Positions 25,983-34,803 of a stretch of 64,000 nt of DNA are shown one piece after another. The notes under the pieces are model-generated. The model saw only the letters and a list, made by a program, of their open reading frames with translations, had not been told where the DNA came from and did no database searches. How positions within the stretch are numbered: position 1 is the stretch's first letter; every line of letters starts with the position of its first letter. Location: the NCBI RefSeq assembly GCF_009362845.1, contig NZ_WHNW01000001.1, positions 207,889-271,888 of the forward strand. Direction: 5' to 3'. Source of the DNA: Ostreibacterium oceani (GTDB lineage Bacteria > Pseudomonadota > Gammaproteobacteria > Cardiobacteriales > Ostreibacteriaceae). Made by a program: the position numbers and the translations under genes.

Positions 25983-26651
25983 TTAAAAAATTTCAGAAGA
26001 TAAAATTAGGTTAATCATTCGTGATTTTGATGGGTAGTCTTTTTCTTCATCGACATCTTGATAGCGGTAACCTTCATGAATTTTGATTGCTTGGCAAATC
26101 TCATCGAGCTTGCCTTGGAAGTACGCCAAGGTTTTATCTGAGTACAAGTCATCTTCTGACAAGCTGTAATTAACGGCAATATGCCCATTGCGCGTCAAAA
26201 TGATACGATTTAGTGTCCGATTAATCACTTTTTGATAAAAGTCTTTTAGCGCAATGCCAAACTCAAGCATCTGTTTATCCGCTTGATACGCAGGTCGTGG
26301 CCACCAGTCATCAAAAAATATCGACTCTTCGGCACCCCAGCGCGCTTCTCGATTAATAATTTCTAAATCAATTTCAATTTGTTTTTTCGCCTCGACAATA
26401 TCGATGGCCTCCTGTGGATCAATCACATAGCCATGATCGATGTAAGCAATGGTGACGAATGAAAAAAAATCAAACGTCTCATCAATGTTTTTATCGATGA
26501 AAAGCGCATGATAGTGAGGCAAATCAATCGCCTCTACCGTCCATATTTCGGCCAAGCGGTCGCGTGCCTGCGCCTCGTAAACCCCATTGAAACTGGTCAA
26601 TTGGCTTTCATCAATGCTGAGCGCCAAACGCGCTGTGTGAATCTCTATCAT
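25983..26651 (-). CDS. Protein of unknown function
   Basis: 222 residues, acidic, no signal peptide or membrane span. Features are a Trp/Pro-rich stretch FFDDWWPRPAYQADKQML near 113-130 followed by NRIILTRNGHIAVNYSL. This faintly recalls the DUF2167 pattern of a Trp-Pro-Tyr motif before a conserved asparagine-rich strand, without its usual signal and anchor. It is a single gene with its own upstream spacer; function is open. Confidence 0.65.
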   Translation of the reverse strand: MIEIHTARLALSIDESQLTSFNGVYEAQARDRLAEIWTVEAIDLPHYHALFIDKNIDETFDFFSFVTIAYIDHGYVIDPQEAIDIVEAKKQIEIDLEIINREARWGAEESIFFDDWWPRPAYQADKQMLEFGIALKDFYQKVINRTLNRIILTRNGHIAVNYSLSEDDLYSDKTLAYFQGKLDEICQAIKIHEGYRYQDVDEEKDYPSKSRMINLILSSEIF

Positions 26652-26721
26652 GCGTTTATTATACAGATTATCGGTTGTTTCACTGACTTTTTATTATCCA
26701 TTTGCTATGACACGCTGATTG

Positions 26722-27696
26722 CTACTCGGATTTGCTCGCCTCAGCAGCCTCTGTAGCCTCAGCAGCCTCAGTGGCATCATTAGCATTTGTACCATCATTG
26801 GCAGGGGCTTTTGGCTTGACGCCTGTCAATTCCTCGAACAGTGCATCGAGTTTTTCACGGTCAAATGTCAGCCCTTCAGGCCCCTGAAAACTGGCACGCG
26901 CATTGCTGATTACCGTGCCGCTATACTGGTCTTCTAAGCCCTCGATAATCTGGTTTTCTAACGTTTTGTTATAAGGAATCAACCCGCCTGGGTGGCGCTT
27001 GGCAATGCTAACAATATGATAGCCGGTTTTATCATCGATGATTTCAGAGACCTCGCCGACCTCTAGTTCGCGGATGATATCTCGAATTTCTCGGGTTAAA
27101 CGCGATGGGTTTGCTTTGGGAACAATGCCCTCGCTATTGGTTCCGTTGATTGCTGTACGGTATTTTTTAGCAGCCTCGGCAATGGTCATCTCACCTGATT
27201 TAATGGCGTTTAGCACGGCTTCTGCCTGCGCTTTGCCGTCGGCAACCGCCTCGGGGTTGTCGTAGCGTACAAAAAGAAGATGATAAAAATCAACTAATTC
27301 GTCTGCTTTGTACTTGTCAGGGTTTGCATCGTACTCTTGTCTGGCGGCAACCGACAAATCACCAACCTCAGCAAGCCGTGCTTTGACTTTTTCTTTTAGG
27401 TAATAGTTGATATAAAATCGATTTAGCGTCATATCTTTGATTATTTCAAAGTGTTCATTTTGATCGATATTTTCCAAAACGTTCTTTGCCATGTATTTAT
27501 TGTCAAATAGATTTTCTATAAACTTAGTCAGGTTTTCAGGATTTCGATTAAAACTGTCTATCTGTAATTTTGACAAATCAGCGATTGCCGCACGGATTTC
27601 TGCTTCGGATAAGCTGACGCCATTTCTTTCCATCAATGCATCCGAAGCTTGCCCCAAACTGGCAACAAATAATAAGCTGAGTAACGTTTTTTTCAT
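26722..27696 (-). CDS. Periplasmic peptidyl-prolyl isomerase (parvulin/SurA-PrsA type)
   Basis: Secreted folding factor of 324 residues. The signal peptide MKKTLLSLLFVASLGQA is followed by a helical chaperone part (about 20-145) and a parvulin domain at about 137-235 (FYHLLFVRYDNPEAV, FAEAAKKY-like AEAAKKYRTA, LEVGEVSEIIDDKTGYHIV). A short tail and an Ala/Glu/Thr low-complexity end (ATEAAEATEAAEASKSE) close it. One parvulin domain and a long N-terminal region suggest a PrsA/PpiD-like chaperone for outer-membrane or secreted proteins. Confidence 0.85.
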   Translation of the reverse strand: MKKTLLSLLFVASLGQASDALMERNGVSLSEAEIRAAIADLSKLQIDSFNRNPENLTKFIENLFDNKYMAKNVLENIDQNEHFEIIKDMTLNRFYINYYLKEKVKARLAEVGDLSVAARQEYDANPDKYKADELVDFYHLLFVRYDNPEAVADGKAQAEAVLNAIKSGEMTIAEAAKKYRTAINGTNSEGIVPKANPSRLTREIRDIIRELEVGEVSEIIDDKTGYHIVSIAKRHPGGLIPYNKTLENQIIEGLEDQYSGTVISNARASFQGPEGLTFDREKLDALFEELTGVKPKAPANDGTNANDATEAAEATEAAEASKSE

Positions 27697-27780
27697 TCTA
27701 ATTTTCCCCTGTTTTTAAATTTATAATCTATTGATTGCTGAAAATATTTGAGCCAATTGCTATGGATATACATCGATATA

Positions 27781-27804
27781 CTCGCTTAACGACTTGGCTA
27801 ACGA
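27781..27804 (-). repeat. Two 12-bp units over the gspF-like stop
   Basis: On the minus strand TCGTTAGCCAAG is followed by TCGTTAAGCGAG. The first contains the stop TAG and the second an in-frame TAA. Confidence 0.75.
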
Positions 27805-29000
27805 TTGATGGTTTCGTTCAAATCAAATATTGGCAATAAAATAGCTAACACAATCAAAAAAATCAACCCACCCATAATTAAAATCATGACAGGTGCTAAC
27901 AGCGCCGTCAATGTTTTTATACGAGACTGGCTTTGGTGCTGATAAATCTGACCTGCTTTGCCTAGCATTTCTGCTAACCTAGCACTACGCTCGCCACTGT
28001 CAATCAATTCTATCAACATGCCTGGAAAAACGTGTTTCTCAGTCATTAAGGATTGTGCCAGTGATTTGCCTTTTTGGACTTCTTGATACGCATTGTCTGC
28101 GACGGCTTTCATCGCTGCATTGGCGAGTGATTGATTGGCAATTTTTAATGCATCAACGAGTCGCACGCCTGCATTTAGCAGCATAGACAAGGTCAGGCTA
28201 TAGTTTGCTGCATGATAGGATTTTATAATCGGTGACAATAGGGGTAATTTCAGCCACAAAGCATGCCATGCGCGTTGATTATCCGCTTTATTGACGTAGC
28301 GTTTCACCAAAAAAATCAACACCACCAATGCGCCAAAAAAAATCAGTCCATACTGGCGAATCAGTTCGCTCAATGCCAGCAAAGCATTCGTCATGAGCGG
28401 CAGTGATTGGCCGCTGCGGTTAAACACATTAACCACATCTGGCACGACATTAATCAACAAATAAGCAATCATCAGAGTTGCCACTACAAATAAAATAATC
28501 GGGTAAATCAGGGCTTGTTTGACGCTATCTTTTAACTGATTTGCACCCTCGGCATAGTCCGCCAAGCGCTCCAATATCGTTGCAAAATGCCCTGATTCTT
28601 CCCCTGCAGACACGGTGGCACAAAATGTTTTATCAAAAATTTTAGGGTACTCTCCTAGCGCCCGATAAAATGGAATCCCTTCACTCACCCGTGCATACAA
28701 TGCTTGGCTCAGTGTTTGTATTTTGGCTGACTGGCTTTGTCGTGCACAAGACTGTAACGCTTTTTCTAGCGTATAGCCCGCCCCCAGCAACGTCGCCAGC
28801 TGCCGAATAAACAAGGCCTTTTCCGCAGTCGCAAGGGTGATACGGGTTTTGTGACGCGAGGATTTTAGCTCGGTTATCTCAAATACCGTCAGATCGGATT
28901 GACTGAGTTTTTTCTTGGCAGCCAATGCATTTTCTGCATTGATTTTTCCTGAAATCGTTTTCCCTGTTTCGTTAATCGCCTGATAGCGAAATAATGCCAT
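27798..29000 (-). CDS. gspF: Type II secretion/type IV pilus inner-membrane protein (GspF/PilC family)
   Basis: 400-residue platform protein. The N-terminal ALFRYQAINETGKTISGKINAEN segment is typical of GspF/PilC. Two T2SF cytoplasmic domains (about 68-190 and 270-392) each end in membrane helices (ALIYPIILFVVATLMIAYLLI, LLAPVMILIMGGLIFLIVLAIL), with a third hydrophobic span near 215-240. Conserved GEESGHFATILERLA and DSGERSARLAEMLGKAG repeat the family motif. It stands alone, with no other gsp or pil genes next to it, so GspF and PilC cannot be told apart from context. Confidence 0.88.
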   Translation of the reverse strand: MALFRYQAINETGKTISGKINAENALAAKKKLSQSDLTVFEITELKSSRHKTRITLATAEKALFIRQLATLLGAGYTLEKALQSCARQSQSAKIQTLSQALYARVSEGIPFYRALGEYPKIFDKTFCATVSAGEESGHFATILERLADYAEGANQLKDSVKQALIYPIILFVVATLMIAYLLINVVPDVVNVFNRSGQSLPLMTNALLALSELIRQYGLIFFGALVVLIFLVKRYVNKADNQRAWHALWLKLPLLSPIIKSYHAANYSLTLSMLLNAGVRLVDALKIANQSLANAAMKAVADNAYQEVQKGKSLAQSLMTEKHVFPGMLIELIDSGERSARLAEMLGKAGQIYQHQSQSRIKTLTALLAPVMILIMGGLIFLIVLAILLPIFDLNETINR

Positions 29001-29340
29001 TGATTTGCCTATGAATTATTGCTGGTTTTGCTTGGGCTGTGTTGTTTTCGCTACGTTATCAAGCAAAGTTACTTGGCACGTTACTTGGCTACGTTTTGCA
29101 CAAATACGTGTGATTTGTACGATTAGTGATTTGTACGATTAGCCATACCAACTACCATACCAACCACGACGCCAGCCACAATACCGACCACGATGCCACA
29201 ACTCAACTATCGCAGTCAGTCGCATTATAGCATTATCGAGCAAGGATAAGCCAGCCACCTCACCATCAAACAATTTATTAACGCGGGTTACGCGGTTACG
29301 TCGAATTAAATGTCGAATTAAATGCCGAATTAAATCAGAA
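29001..29340. other. Spacer between gspF-like gene and anti-sigma gene
   Basis: About 340 bp with iterated short words (GATTTGTACGATTAGT twice near 29111-29142; CATACCAACTAC/CATACCAACCAC near 29145-29168; GACGCCAGCCAC, CGACCACGATGCC) and the repeat array ending at the anti-sigma stop. An open frame on the minus strand here has repeat-derived composition and is not called. Confidence 0.6.
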
Positions 29341-29346
29341 CTAAAT
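29300..29346 (-). repeat. Four 11-12 bp tandem units starting at the anti-sigma stop
   Basis: Minus-strand units ATTTAGTTCTG, ATTTAATTCGGC, ATTTAATTCGAC, ATTTAATTCGAC. The first holds the stop TAG, and each later one a TAA. Confidence 0.9.
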
Positions 29347-30078
29347 CGGCTCGAGTGTGGCCATATTGGGTGGCATATTCTCCAAAGCGGCTTGTGTGCG
29401 ACTATCAACCATATAGATAACGACACTATCGCCCGCTGTCAACGCCAAACTCGGTGGAACAGGTAGCCGTTTTTTGGCGTTACTCCCTGTATCAGGCACC
29501 TGACCTAATCGTACTTTTTCACCCGTTTTGCGCTGAATCCACGCCACACAATCCATTCCATCTACACTAATATCTTTGACGCTGACAAAGGTAATGTTGC
29601 TATCGTTTGCCGCGACTTGCCAGACGACTTCGGTCGCATCCGTTGACATAATGTCGGCGCGCAAGTCAGGCTGAACGTGATAGTAAAAACTCACCATAAA
29701 GGCGACGACCAGGGTCGCAAAAGCGGGGACAAGATAGTGCCAAAATCCACCATTTTTTCGCCCCCCTTTTTTGGGTTTTGCTGGGGCTGCGTTTGTTGCG
29801 TTTGAAGTTTTTGACGCTTCTGAAGCTTCTGAAGCGGCAGGTTTTAGCGTGTTTTCTGTATCAAACGCCAACTGTGAGGCAATAGACTGCCAAACCCGCT
29901 CAGGCGGTGTCACAGGCGTTGTTTTTTCGTCTAATTGCGCAAAGACTTGCTGCCATTGCAGCAACCGTTGCTGCAATGCCGTGTCTGTATCCAATGCCGT
30001 TTCGATTGCATGACGATCCCCTGCTGGCAATAAATGCAGAATATAGTGGATTAATTGTTCGTCATTGATTTTTTTCAT
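29341..30078 (-). CDS. Anti-sigma factor, RskA type
   Basis: Membrane anti-sigma protein of 245 residues. The cytoplasmic N-terminal sigma-binding part has LIHYILHLLPAGDRHAIETAL, without a zinc His-Cys-Cys motif. A basic spacer KPKKGGRKNGG comes before one membrane span at about 115-137 (LVPAFATLVVAFMVSFYYHV). The periplasmic RskA domain has VVWQVAANDSNITFV and the closing PPNMATLEP. An Ala/Ser/Glu iteration (SEASEASKTSNAT) sits before the span. It is encoded 38 bp after the ECF sigma gene, so the two form a regulator pair. Confidence 0.9.
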   Translation of the reverse strand: MKKINDEQLIHYILHLLPAGDRHAIETALDTDTALQQRLLQWQQVFAQLDEKTTPVTPPERVWQSIASQLAFDTENTLKPAASEASEASKTSNATNAAPAKPKKGGRKNGGFWHYLVPAFATLVVAFMVSFYYHVQPDLRADIMSTDATEVVWQVAANDSNITFVSVKDISVDGMDCVAWIQRKTGEKVRLGQVPDTGSNAKKRLPVPPSLALTAGDSVVIYMVDSRTQAALENMPPNMATLEPI

Positions 30079-30116
30079 TTGTTCATTCTGTTTTAATGTC
30101 TAGCCAGCGCTTTTGG

Positions 30117-30722
30117 TTACCGTTTATCTCGACTGGGCTTTTCTCGTTTTTGCAAACAAGCGCGTAAATGCTTAATACCACGATGAAGCCATGTTTTAAT
30201 CGTCCCTATCGGCTGCTGAATCTGTTCAGCAATTTCTTGGTGCGTATAACCTTCTAAATAAGCTAATAAAATCACATCACGGTAATTGTCTCCAATTGAT
30301 GCTAAGCAGTCATGTACCGAGGCCATCTGATCATCATTTAAGGCCAGTACCTCTGGATTGTCGTTGTCGTATACGGTCTCAATATCAGCCACCCCATCGT
30401 CATATTCGTCATGACTCTCAACGTGTCTTGCATTTTTACGAACAATATCAATCGACTTATTGCGAATAATTGCACCCATCCAAGTCATTGCTTGCGATTT
30501 ATCAGGGTCATAATATCTGGCATTTTCCCAAATTTTAACGAAACCTTCTTGTAAGGCTTCTTCTGATAGTCGCGCTTGTTTAGTTATACGCAATGAAATC
30601 GCAAATAGTTTCGCGGAGGTTAATTCGTATGTCTCTCGAAAGGCCTGTTGATCAGATAATGAAACCCGACCCAGCAAAGCGGCTAAATACGCACTGTCCT
30701 TACTCGTATTATCCTTACTCAT
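30117..30722 (-). CDS. ECF-type RNA polymerase sigma factor
   Basis: 201 residues from the ATG at 30722, which is preceded by an AGGA ribosome site. Region 2 is at about 29-95 (ETYELTSAKLFAISLRITKQ, SEEALQEGFVKIWENA, MTWMGAIIRNKSIDIVRK), an acidic linker follows, and region 4 is at about 140-190 (YRDVILLAYLEGYTHQEIA, GTIKTWLHRGIKHLRACL). This fits the SigK-like ECF group that pairs with RskA proteins. It overlaps the end of nth by 8 bp, which is an unusual coupling. Confidence 0.92.
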   Translation of the reverse strand: MSKDNTSKDSAYLAALLGRVSLSDQQAFRETYELTSAKLFAISLRITKQARLSEEALQEGFVKIWENARYYDPDKSQAMTWMGAIIRNKSIDIVRKNARHVESHDEYDDGVADIETVYDNDNPEVLALNDDQMASVHDCLASIGDNYRDVILLAYLEGYTHQEIAEQIQQPIGTIKTWLHRGIKHLRACLQKREKPSRDKR

Positions 30723-31350
30723 ATTGTTTATCCTGATATTCACAAAGGTCTTCGATAATACAACTACCGCAACGTGGTTTACGGGCAACACAGGTATATC
30801 GACCTAATAAAATTAACCAATGGTGGGCATCTAGCAAAAAAGGTGTGGGTATTTTTTTCATTAGCTGGTCTTCAACCTCGCGAACCGTCTTGCCTGGTGC
30901 AATTTTGGTGCGATTACTCACGCGAAAAATATGGGTGTCAACCGCCATCACGGGTTGGCGAAACGCCGTATTCAATACGACATTTGCTGTTTTACGGCCG
31001 ACACCGGGTAATTTTTCGAGTGCAACACGGTTGTCAGGCACTTGTCCTTGGTGCTCGGTTAACAGTTGCTGGCATAACCGAATGATATTTTCTGCTTTGG
31101 TATGATACAACCCAATGGTTTTAATATACGTTTTAAGCCCATCGACACCCAGTGCTTTAATTTGTGCAGGCGTATTTGCCACGGCAAATAATTTTTCGGT
31201 GGCCTTATTCACCCCTTTGTCAGTCGCCTGTGCAGACAACACAACGGCAATCAACAGCTCAAACGTGGACTGATAATTCAGCTCTGTTTTCGGGTGCGGG
31301 TTGGCTGCCTGTAGGCGCGCAAATAGTTGCTTTCGTTTGGCTAGATTCAT
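30715..31350 (-). CDS. nth: Endonuclease III
   Basis: DNA N-glycosylase/AP lyase that removes oxidised pyrimidines. At 211 residues it aligns with E. coli Nth position by position: the helix-hairpin-helix LPGVGRKTA holds the Schiff-base Lys120, VDTH holds Asp138, and the 4Fe-4S ligands are Cys187, Cys194, Cys197 and Cys203 (spacing 6-2-5). First gene of a probable nth-sigma-anti-sigma unit. Confidence 0.96.
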   Translation of the reverse strand: MNLAKRKQLFARLQAANPHPKTELNYQSTFELLIAVVLSAQATDKGVNKATEKLFAVANTPAQIKALGVDGLKTYIKTIGLYHTKAENIIRLCQQLLTEHQGQVPDNRVALEKLPGVGRKTANVVLNTAFRQPVMAVDTHIFRVSNRTKIAPGKTVREVEDQLMKKIPTPFLLDAHHWLILLGRYTCVARKPRCGSCIIEDLCEYQDKQYE

Positions 31351-31567
31351 GGCTAACGTCTATTAATGATGGCATTAGTATATGACAACTTTCAGTCTTC
31401 ACAAAACGTTAGACCATTAACGATGAATGAATTTGGTTAACTTCATGATGGCAATGCCCATAACAGGCATTCGCTCATCCATCCAGCCACCCATTCGTCA
31501 TCCATTCGCAACACACTGACGATACAAGAAAAATACATCAAAAGCACATCAAAAACGCATCAACTAA
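31351..31567. other. Spacer upstream of nth, no gene seen
   Basis: Holds the nth promoter region and a patch of CCAT/CCATTCG-type iterations (about 31477-31515). It leads into transposase debris from 31568. Confidence 0.5.
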
Positions 31568-31775
31568 ATAGCCCAAACGGTTACGCCCAGCAATTTACAT
31601 AATTCACAAGCCCGCGATGTTTTATTGTTAGGTGATGAAGTTGCCTTGTACGCGGATGCGGCATACGCCTCTAACGAAACCCGAGAGACGTTAGCGCGTT
31701 TAGGGATTGACGATCAAGCGAATCGTAGCAAGCCGTTATCAAGCGCCGACTTGCTTCGCAATAAGCGCATTGCGC
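31568..31775 (+). pseudogene. IS5-family transposase fragment
   Basis: One open frame without a proper start reads VTPSNLHNSQARDVLLLGDE, then VALYADAAYASNETRETL and ARLGIDD. This is the catalytic-core part of IS5-group DDE transposases (second Asp in YADAAY). Both ends of the gene are gone, and the similarity stops near NKRIA at about 31770, where another transposase sequence begins in a different frame. No terminal inverted repeats found. Confidence 0.75.
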
Positions 31776-31779
31776 TCAC

Positions 31780-31977
31780 CGCTTCAACGGCAAAGCAGAA
31801 CGCGTTATCCGCACTATTATGAAAATGTAGCACGCAAAACAATTGTTTAAAGGTGATGCGAATAGACGATTAGAATTAACTCGATTCATCAATTTTTACA
31901 ATTCCGTCAAACCGCACAAAAGTTTGAACAACGCAACACCTTATGAGATACTTAGTCAGCACTTTGGGTTAACCTAA
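31780..31977 (+). pseudogene. Integrase-core (IS481/IS3-like) transposase C-terminal fragment
   Basis: The frame from 31780 reads RFNGKAERVIRTIMKM, then an amber codon at 31828-31830, then HAKQLFKGDANRRLE, FINFYNSVKPHKSLNNATP and YEILSQHF, ending TAA at 31975-31977. NGKAER and FYN..KPHKSLNN..P are hallmarks of the rve-core C-terminus of IS481-like elements. The family normally has Trp where the amber is, so TGG to TAG is the likely change. The N-terminal two thirds are missing. Confidence 0.8.
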
Positions 31978-32005
31978 CTGTAAACAAAGCGAGGGTTTAT
32001 TACAT

Positions 32006-33595
32006 TTAATCTTCTATTATTGATTTGCCTAGAATACGCATCACTCTATAAGTTATAGGATTTAATCTTGGATCATTATTGTTGATTGCATTATTGTGAC
32101 AATATGATCCATTGAGCTCCCCAGAACCTTGGGGCCATTTATACCATGGAGTAAAAGCTAATACAGCAGAAATATCATTTTTTGCAGCATAGTTATGAAA
32201 TCCCCAGGTTATTTCAGCAAGTTCAGGGTCTGAATTTGCTGCGCCTGCATATAGACATTTTGTTGCTGCTGGTACGACATAATAATTGTCAATATCTGGA
32301 AATTTAGCTTTTAACTTCCCAGTCATCTTCTTCAAGCGGTACGAATAATGCGTAGAGGTATTGGGTGTGCCAACTGAGAAGTATTCATTGACACCAATGT
32401 AATCCAAGTATGGTGACAAGATTGCATTTGAATTAACTGGCGCGCTGTCTAACCCAGGATGTGAAAGAACAATCATCGTAGGCATTCCCGTCGCTTCTTT
32501 TAAGTCCTTAAGACGAGCTTTGATTTCTGTATTATCTCTGTCACGCCAATAGGGTTCATCAAAAGCATACAAAGCGATAAATAAAGCTTTATATTTTATA
32601 CTGTAGCCAGGGATATTTTGATTTAATTGATCATTTATACTAATGCCTGCCTGCTGGCCATGTCCCCATTCGGTACTAAGAATACATTTTTTAGGGTAGC
32701 ATTTTCTATACGCATCATAACCTGAACCCAAAGAGTATATATCTTTAACATGATTAAAATTTGTGAAATTTTTTGTAATTAATGCACCTCCTATTGTGCC
32801 AGAGCCAAAAGGATTGCCTTCCGCGAAATAATATCCGTAGTGTTTTAATTTTTTGTTTGAGCTTGCAGCTGTTTTAATAATAAAATCATCGAAACTGGTA
32901 ACGTGACTAGCAGAAGTTATATAAGAACCTAAATAAGCATAGGTTGCCGATGGAATCGATCGGCTTAAATAGCCTGAGCAAGCTCGACGACCATTAACTG
33001 TAATGTTATAAAGCCTATTTGTAATATCAATGTTAACTTTATATGTATTACTCGATGGCACCCTACAGTTTGGGTGATAATTGCCTCGCTCCAAAATTTG
33101 AATTCCGCCATCTGAGGTAATTAAAAAACCAAACTCTACAGTTGAGTCTGCAACCCACCCTTTCCCAAATCTATTATCATCAAGCATGAAAGATGCCCAA
33201 TTGGAACTAAATCTATCTCTTTTTATAGGATCTACTGTAAAAGAAATATTATAATTTCTATTATACCCTGACGAAATTGGTTTATTAAGCCTTACTGCAT
33301 TAGGCTCTACAAAAAAAGATAGACTGTTTCTGTTGTAGGGGTGGTTGACTTGTGAATATGAAACATTAGGTGCCACAGATGTGTACCATTTCCCGCTAAC
33401 CCTAGACCAATCGCCACCATTTATGCCATCTAAATAAAGCTGTCTTTGGCGTAACTCAGTATTTAAACCATAATTTGTAGCTTGATGAGAGCTGACTGAG
33501 GTATCAAAATTGTCATAATACTTAAACTCATAGTCTTTTCCAGCAAAAGAAAAGAATGGCAAAATTCCAAAAATTAAAACAGCAAATCTCTTCAT
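32006..33595 (-). CDS. Secreted two-domain protein, possible carbohydrate-active enzyme
   Basis: 529-residue precursor with Sec signal MKRFAVLIFGILPFFSFA. The first half (about 20-285) looks like a concanavalin/LamG-type beta-sandwich (NYNISFTVDP, VEFGFLITSDGGIQIL, DDFIIKTA). The second half (about 290-525) reads like a TIM barrel: ALFIALYAFDEPYW supplies a DEP acid at a strand end, then MIVLSHPG, LDYIGVNEYF, YYVVPAATKC and AVLAFTPWYKW. That layout suggests a secreted glycoside hydrolase, but I cannot assign a family. Composition is clearly more A+T-rich than the neighbours, and it lies next to transposase debris. Confidence 0.7.
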   Translation of the reverse strand: MKRFAVLIFGILPFFSFAGKDYEFKYYDNFDTSVSSHQATNYGLNTELRQRQLYLDGINGGDWSRVSGKWYTSVAPNVSYSQVNHPYNRNSLSFFVEPNAVRLNKPISSGYNRNYNISFTVDPIKRDRFSSNWASFMLDDNRFGKGWVADSTVEFGFLITSDGGIQILERGNYHPNCRVPSSNTYKVNIDITNRLYNITVNGRRACSGYLSRSIPSATYAYLGSYITSASHVTSFDDFIIKTAASSNKKLKHYGYYFAEGNPFGSGTIGGALITKNFTNFNHVKDIYSLGSGYDAYRKCYPKKCILSTEWGHGQQAGISINDQLNQNIPGYSIKYKALFIALYAFDEPYWRDRDNTEIKARLKDLKEATGMPTMIVLSHPGLDSAPVNSNAILSPYLDYIGVNEYFSVGTPNTSTHYSYRLKKMTGKLKAKFPDIDNYYVVPAATKCLYAGAANSDPELAEITWGFHNYAAKNDISAVLAFTPWYKWPQGSGELNGSYCHNNAINNNDPRLNPITYRVMRILGKSIIED

Positions 33596-33637
33596 GTGTA
33601 CAGCCCTCAGTTTTAGTTGAATTTAATTGGTTAGTAT

Positions 33638-33655
33638 GCGTGTCGTTGCACTTGC
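33638..33655 (+). promoter_or_regulatory. CGTTGCACTTGC element upstream of the 32006-33595 gene
   Basis: CGTTGCACTTGC at 33644-33655, preceded by GTGT, lies about 49 bp before the start of that gene. The same 12-mer recurs at 34850-34861 upstream of the neighbouring secreted-protein gene. Confidence 0.5.
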
Positions 33656-33692
33656 CTACTTTTACAAAGGATAATCCAAATAATGAATCACT

Positions 33693-34757
33693 CTAATTTC
33701 TGTTGTACCGATATATGCCCAAACCAGAGCCACTAATTCCCATTGACATAGCATCAAACCCATCAAATTGATCGAAAACTTCATGCAAAATTGCAACATC
33801 AGTTAATTTGAAGTTCGTCCACCTTGGGTCGCTGGCACTTAAAGAGGGAATTGATATTTTCTTAGAGCAATTATTATAAGTTGGACGCGCGGCACAAAAA
33901 CTATTTATATCTTTCAGCATGTTAATAAATTTTTGCCTAGTAATTTGTACCCTAAAGCTTTTACTAAAAGTTGAAAGCCCCCCTTGAGTAGGTGAAAAAC
34001 CAAAATGCAAAGGAGAATTCATGTATTTATTATCAGAATTAATGCTTGCGCTTGTAAAGGGAATACCTCTGCTGGTCGGAATATTACCCCCATCATGCAT
34101 TACCCGAGTATACTTAATATCCGTCCGCATCCTGTTATCATATATTAAAAATAGGGTAGCGAAGGTTTGGTTTGTCACAATGTCTTTAAAGTAAGCATAC
34201 ATTACAACCTGTCCAACACCAGAGCCACCCGCCGTATAAATTTGATTCATCTTGAGATTATTGATTTGCAACCATAATTCATCATAGACATTATCAAATA
34301 CTGTTTTCGGAGTTGACAGAACATACGAATATACCGTGTTATGGCCTCCTCCATTCACGTCATTTGCTTCATTATCGAGTGCGTAGCGGTTTATAAATGA
34401 ACCGAATTTACCACAATCAACCTGAAATGCAGAATAATTGTTTATTGAATCAGGCAACCAAGGATAGCCACCAGTTTTTTTGGTTGCTGAATTACGAGAG
34501 AGCAGCATACCTGTACCTTGAGAATAAGTACTATGAGACTGGGTGCTAAGCAGATCATATAAGGTCCCACTTGTCTCATACATCCTCACACGCAAACCTA
34601 CCTTACCGGGAGTTTCATTAAATCCTTTTATAATTTTACTCTCATGGTAGGTGCGATTACCACAATCATTAGTAGACAAAAAGACTGTATCCACCCTACT
34701 TTGAGATACCCCAATTATCAGAAATGAGATAGCACTAAACACGATTTTTTTGTACAT
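33693..34757 (-). CDS. Secreted protein of unknown function
   Basis: 354 residues from the ATG at 34757, chosen because GAGGG precedes it and MYKKIVFSAISFLIIGVSQS is a good signal peptide; the open frame continues upstream without such features. The mature protein is rich in Asn, Ser, Thr, Tyr and Gly and probably beta-sandwich (VGLRVRMYET, ELWLQINNLKMNQ, GVGQVVMYAYFKD, LHFGFSPTQGG), with Cys pairs (CAARPTYNNC). No family recognised. It shares A+T-rich composition, export and an upstream DNA element with the next gene, so the two likely form one functional islet. Confidence 0.65.
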   Translation of the reverse strand: MYKKIVFSAISFLIIGVSQSRVDTVFLSTNDCGNRTYHESKIIKGFNETPGKVGLRVRMYETSGTLYDLLSTQSHSTYSQGTGMLLSRNSATKKTGGYPWLPDSINNYSAFQVDCGKFGSFINRYALDNEANDVNGGGHNTVYSYVLSTPKTVFDNVYDELWLQINNLKMNQIYTAGGSGVGQVVMYAYFKDIVTNQTFATLFLIYDNRMRTDIKYTRVMHDGGNIPTSRGIPFTSASINSDNKYMNSPLHFGFSPTQGGLSTFSKSFRVQITRQKFINMLKDINSFCAARPTYNNCSKKISIPSLSASDPRWTNFKLTDVAILHEVFDQFDGFDAMSMGISGSGLGIYRYNRN

Positions 34758-34803
34758 TAGAAACCCTCTATATTCGAAATAAAATAATTCTTGAATTCTA
34801 TTT

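Noticed and set aside
29139-29426. Minus-strand open frame of 95 codons
   Set aside because: It overlaps the 3' end of the anti-sigma gene in another frame and consists largely of repeat-derived codons (Arg/His/Leu iterations and Tyr/Trp/Gly) with no ribosome site.
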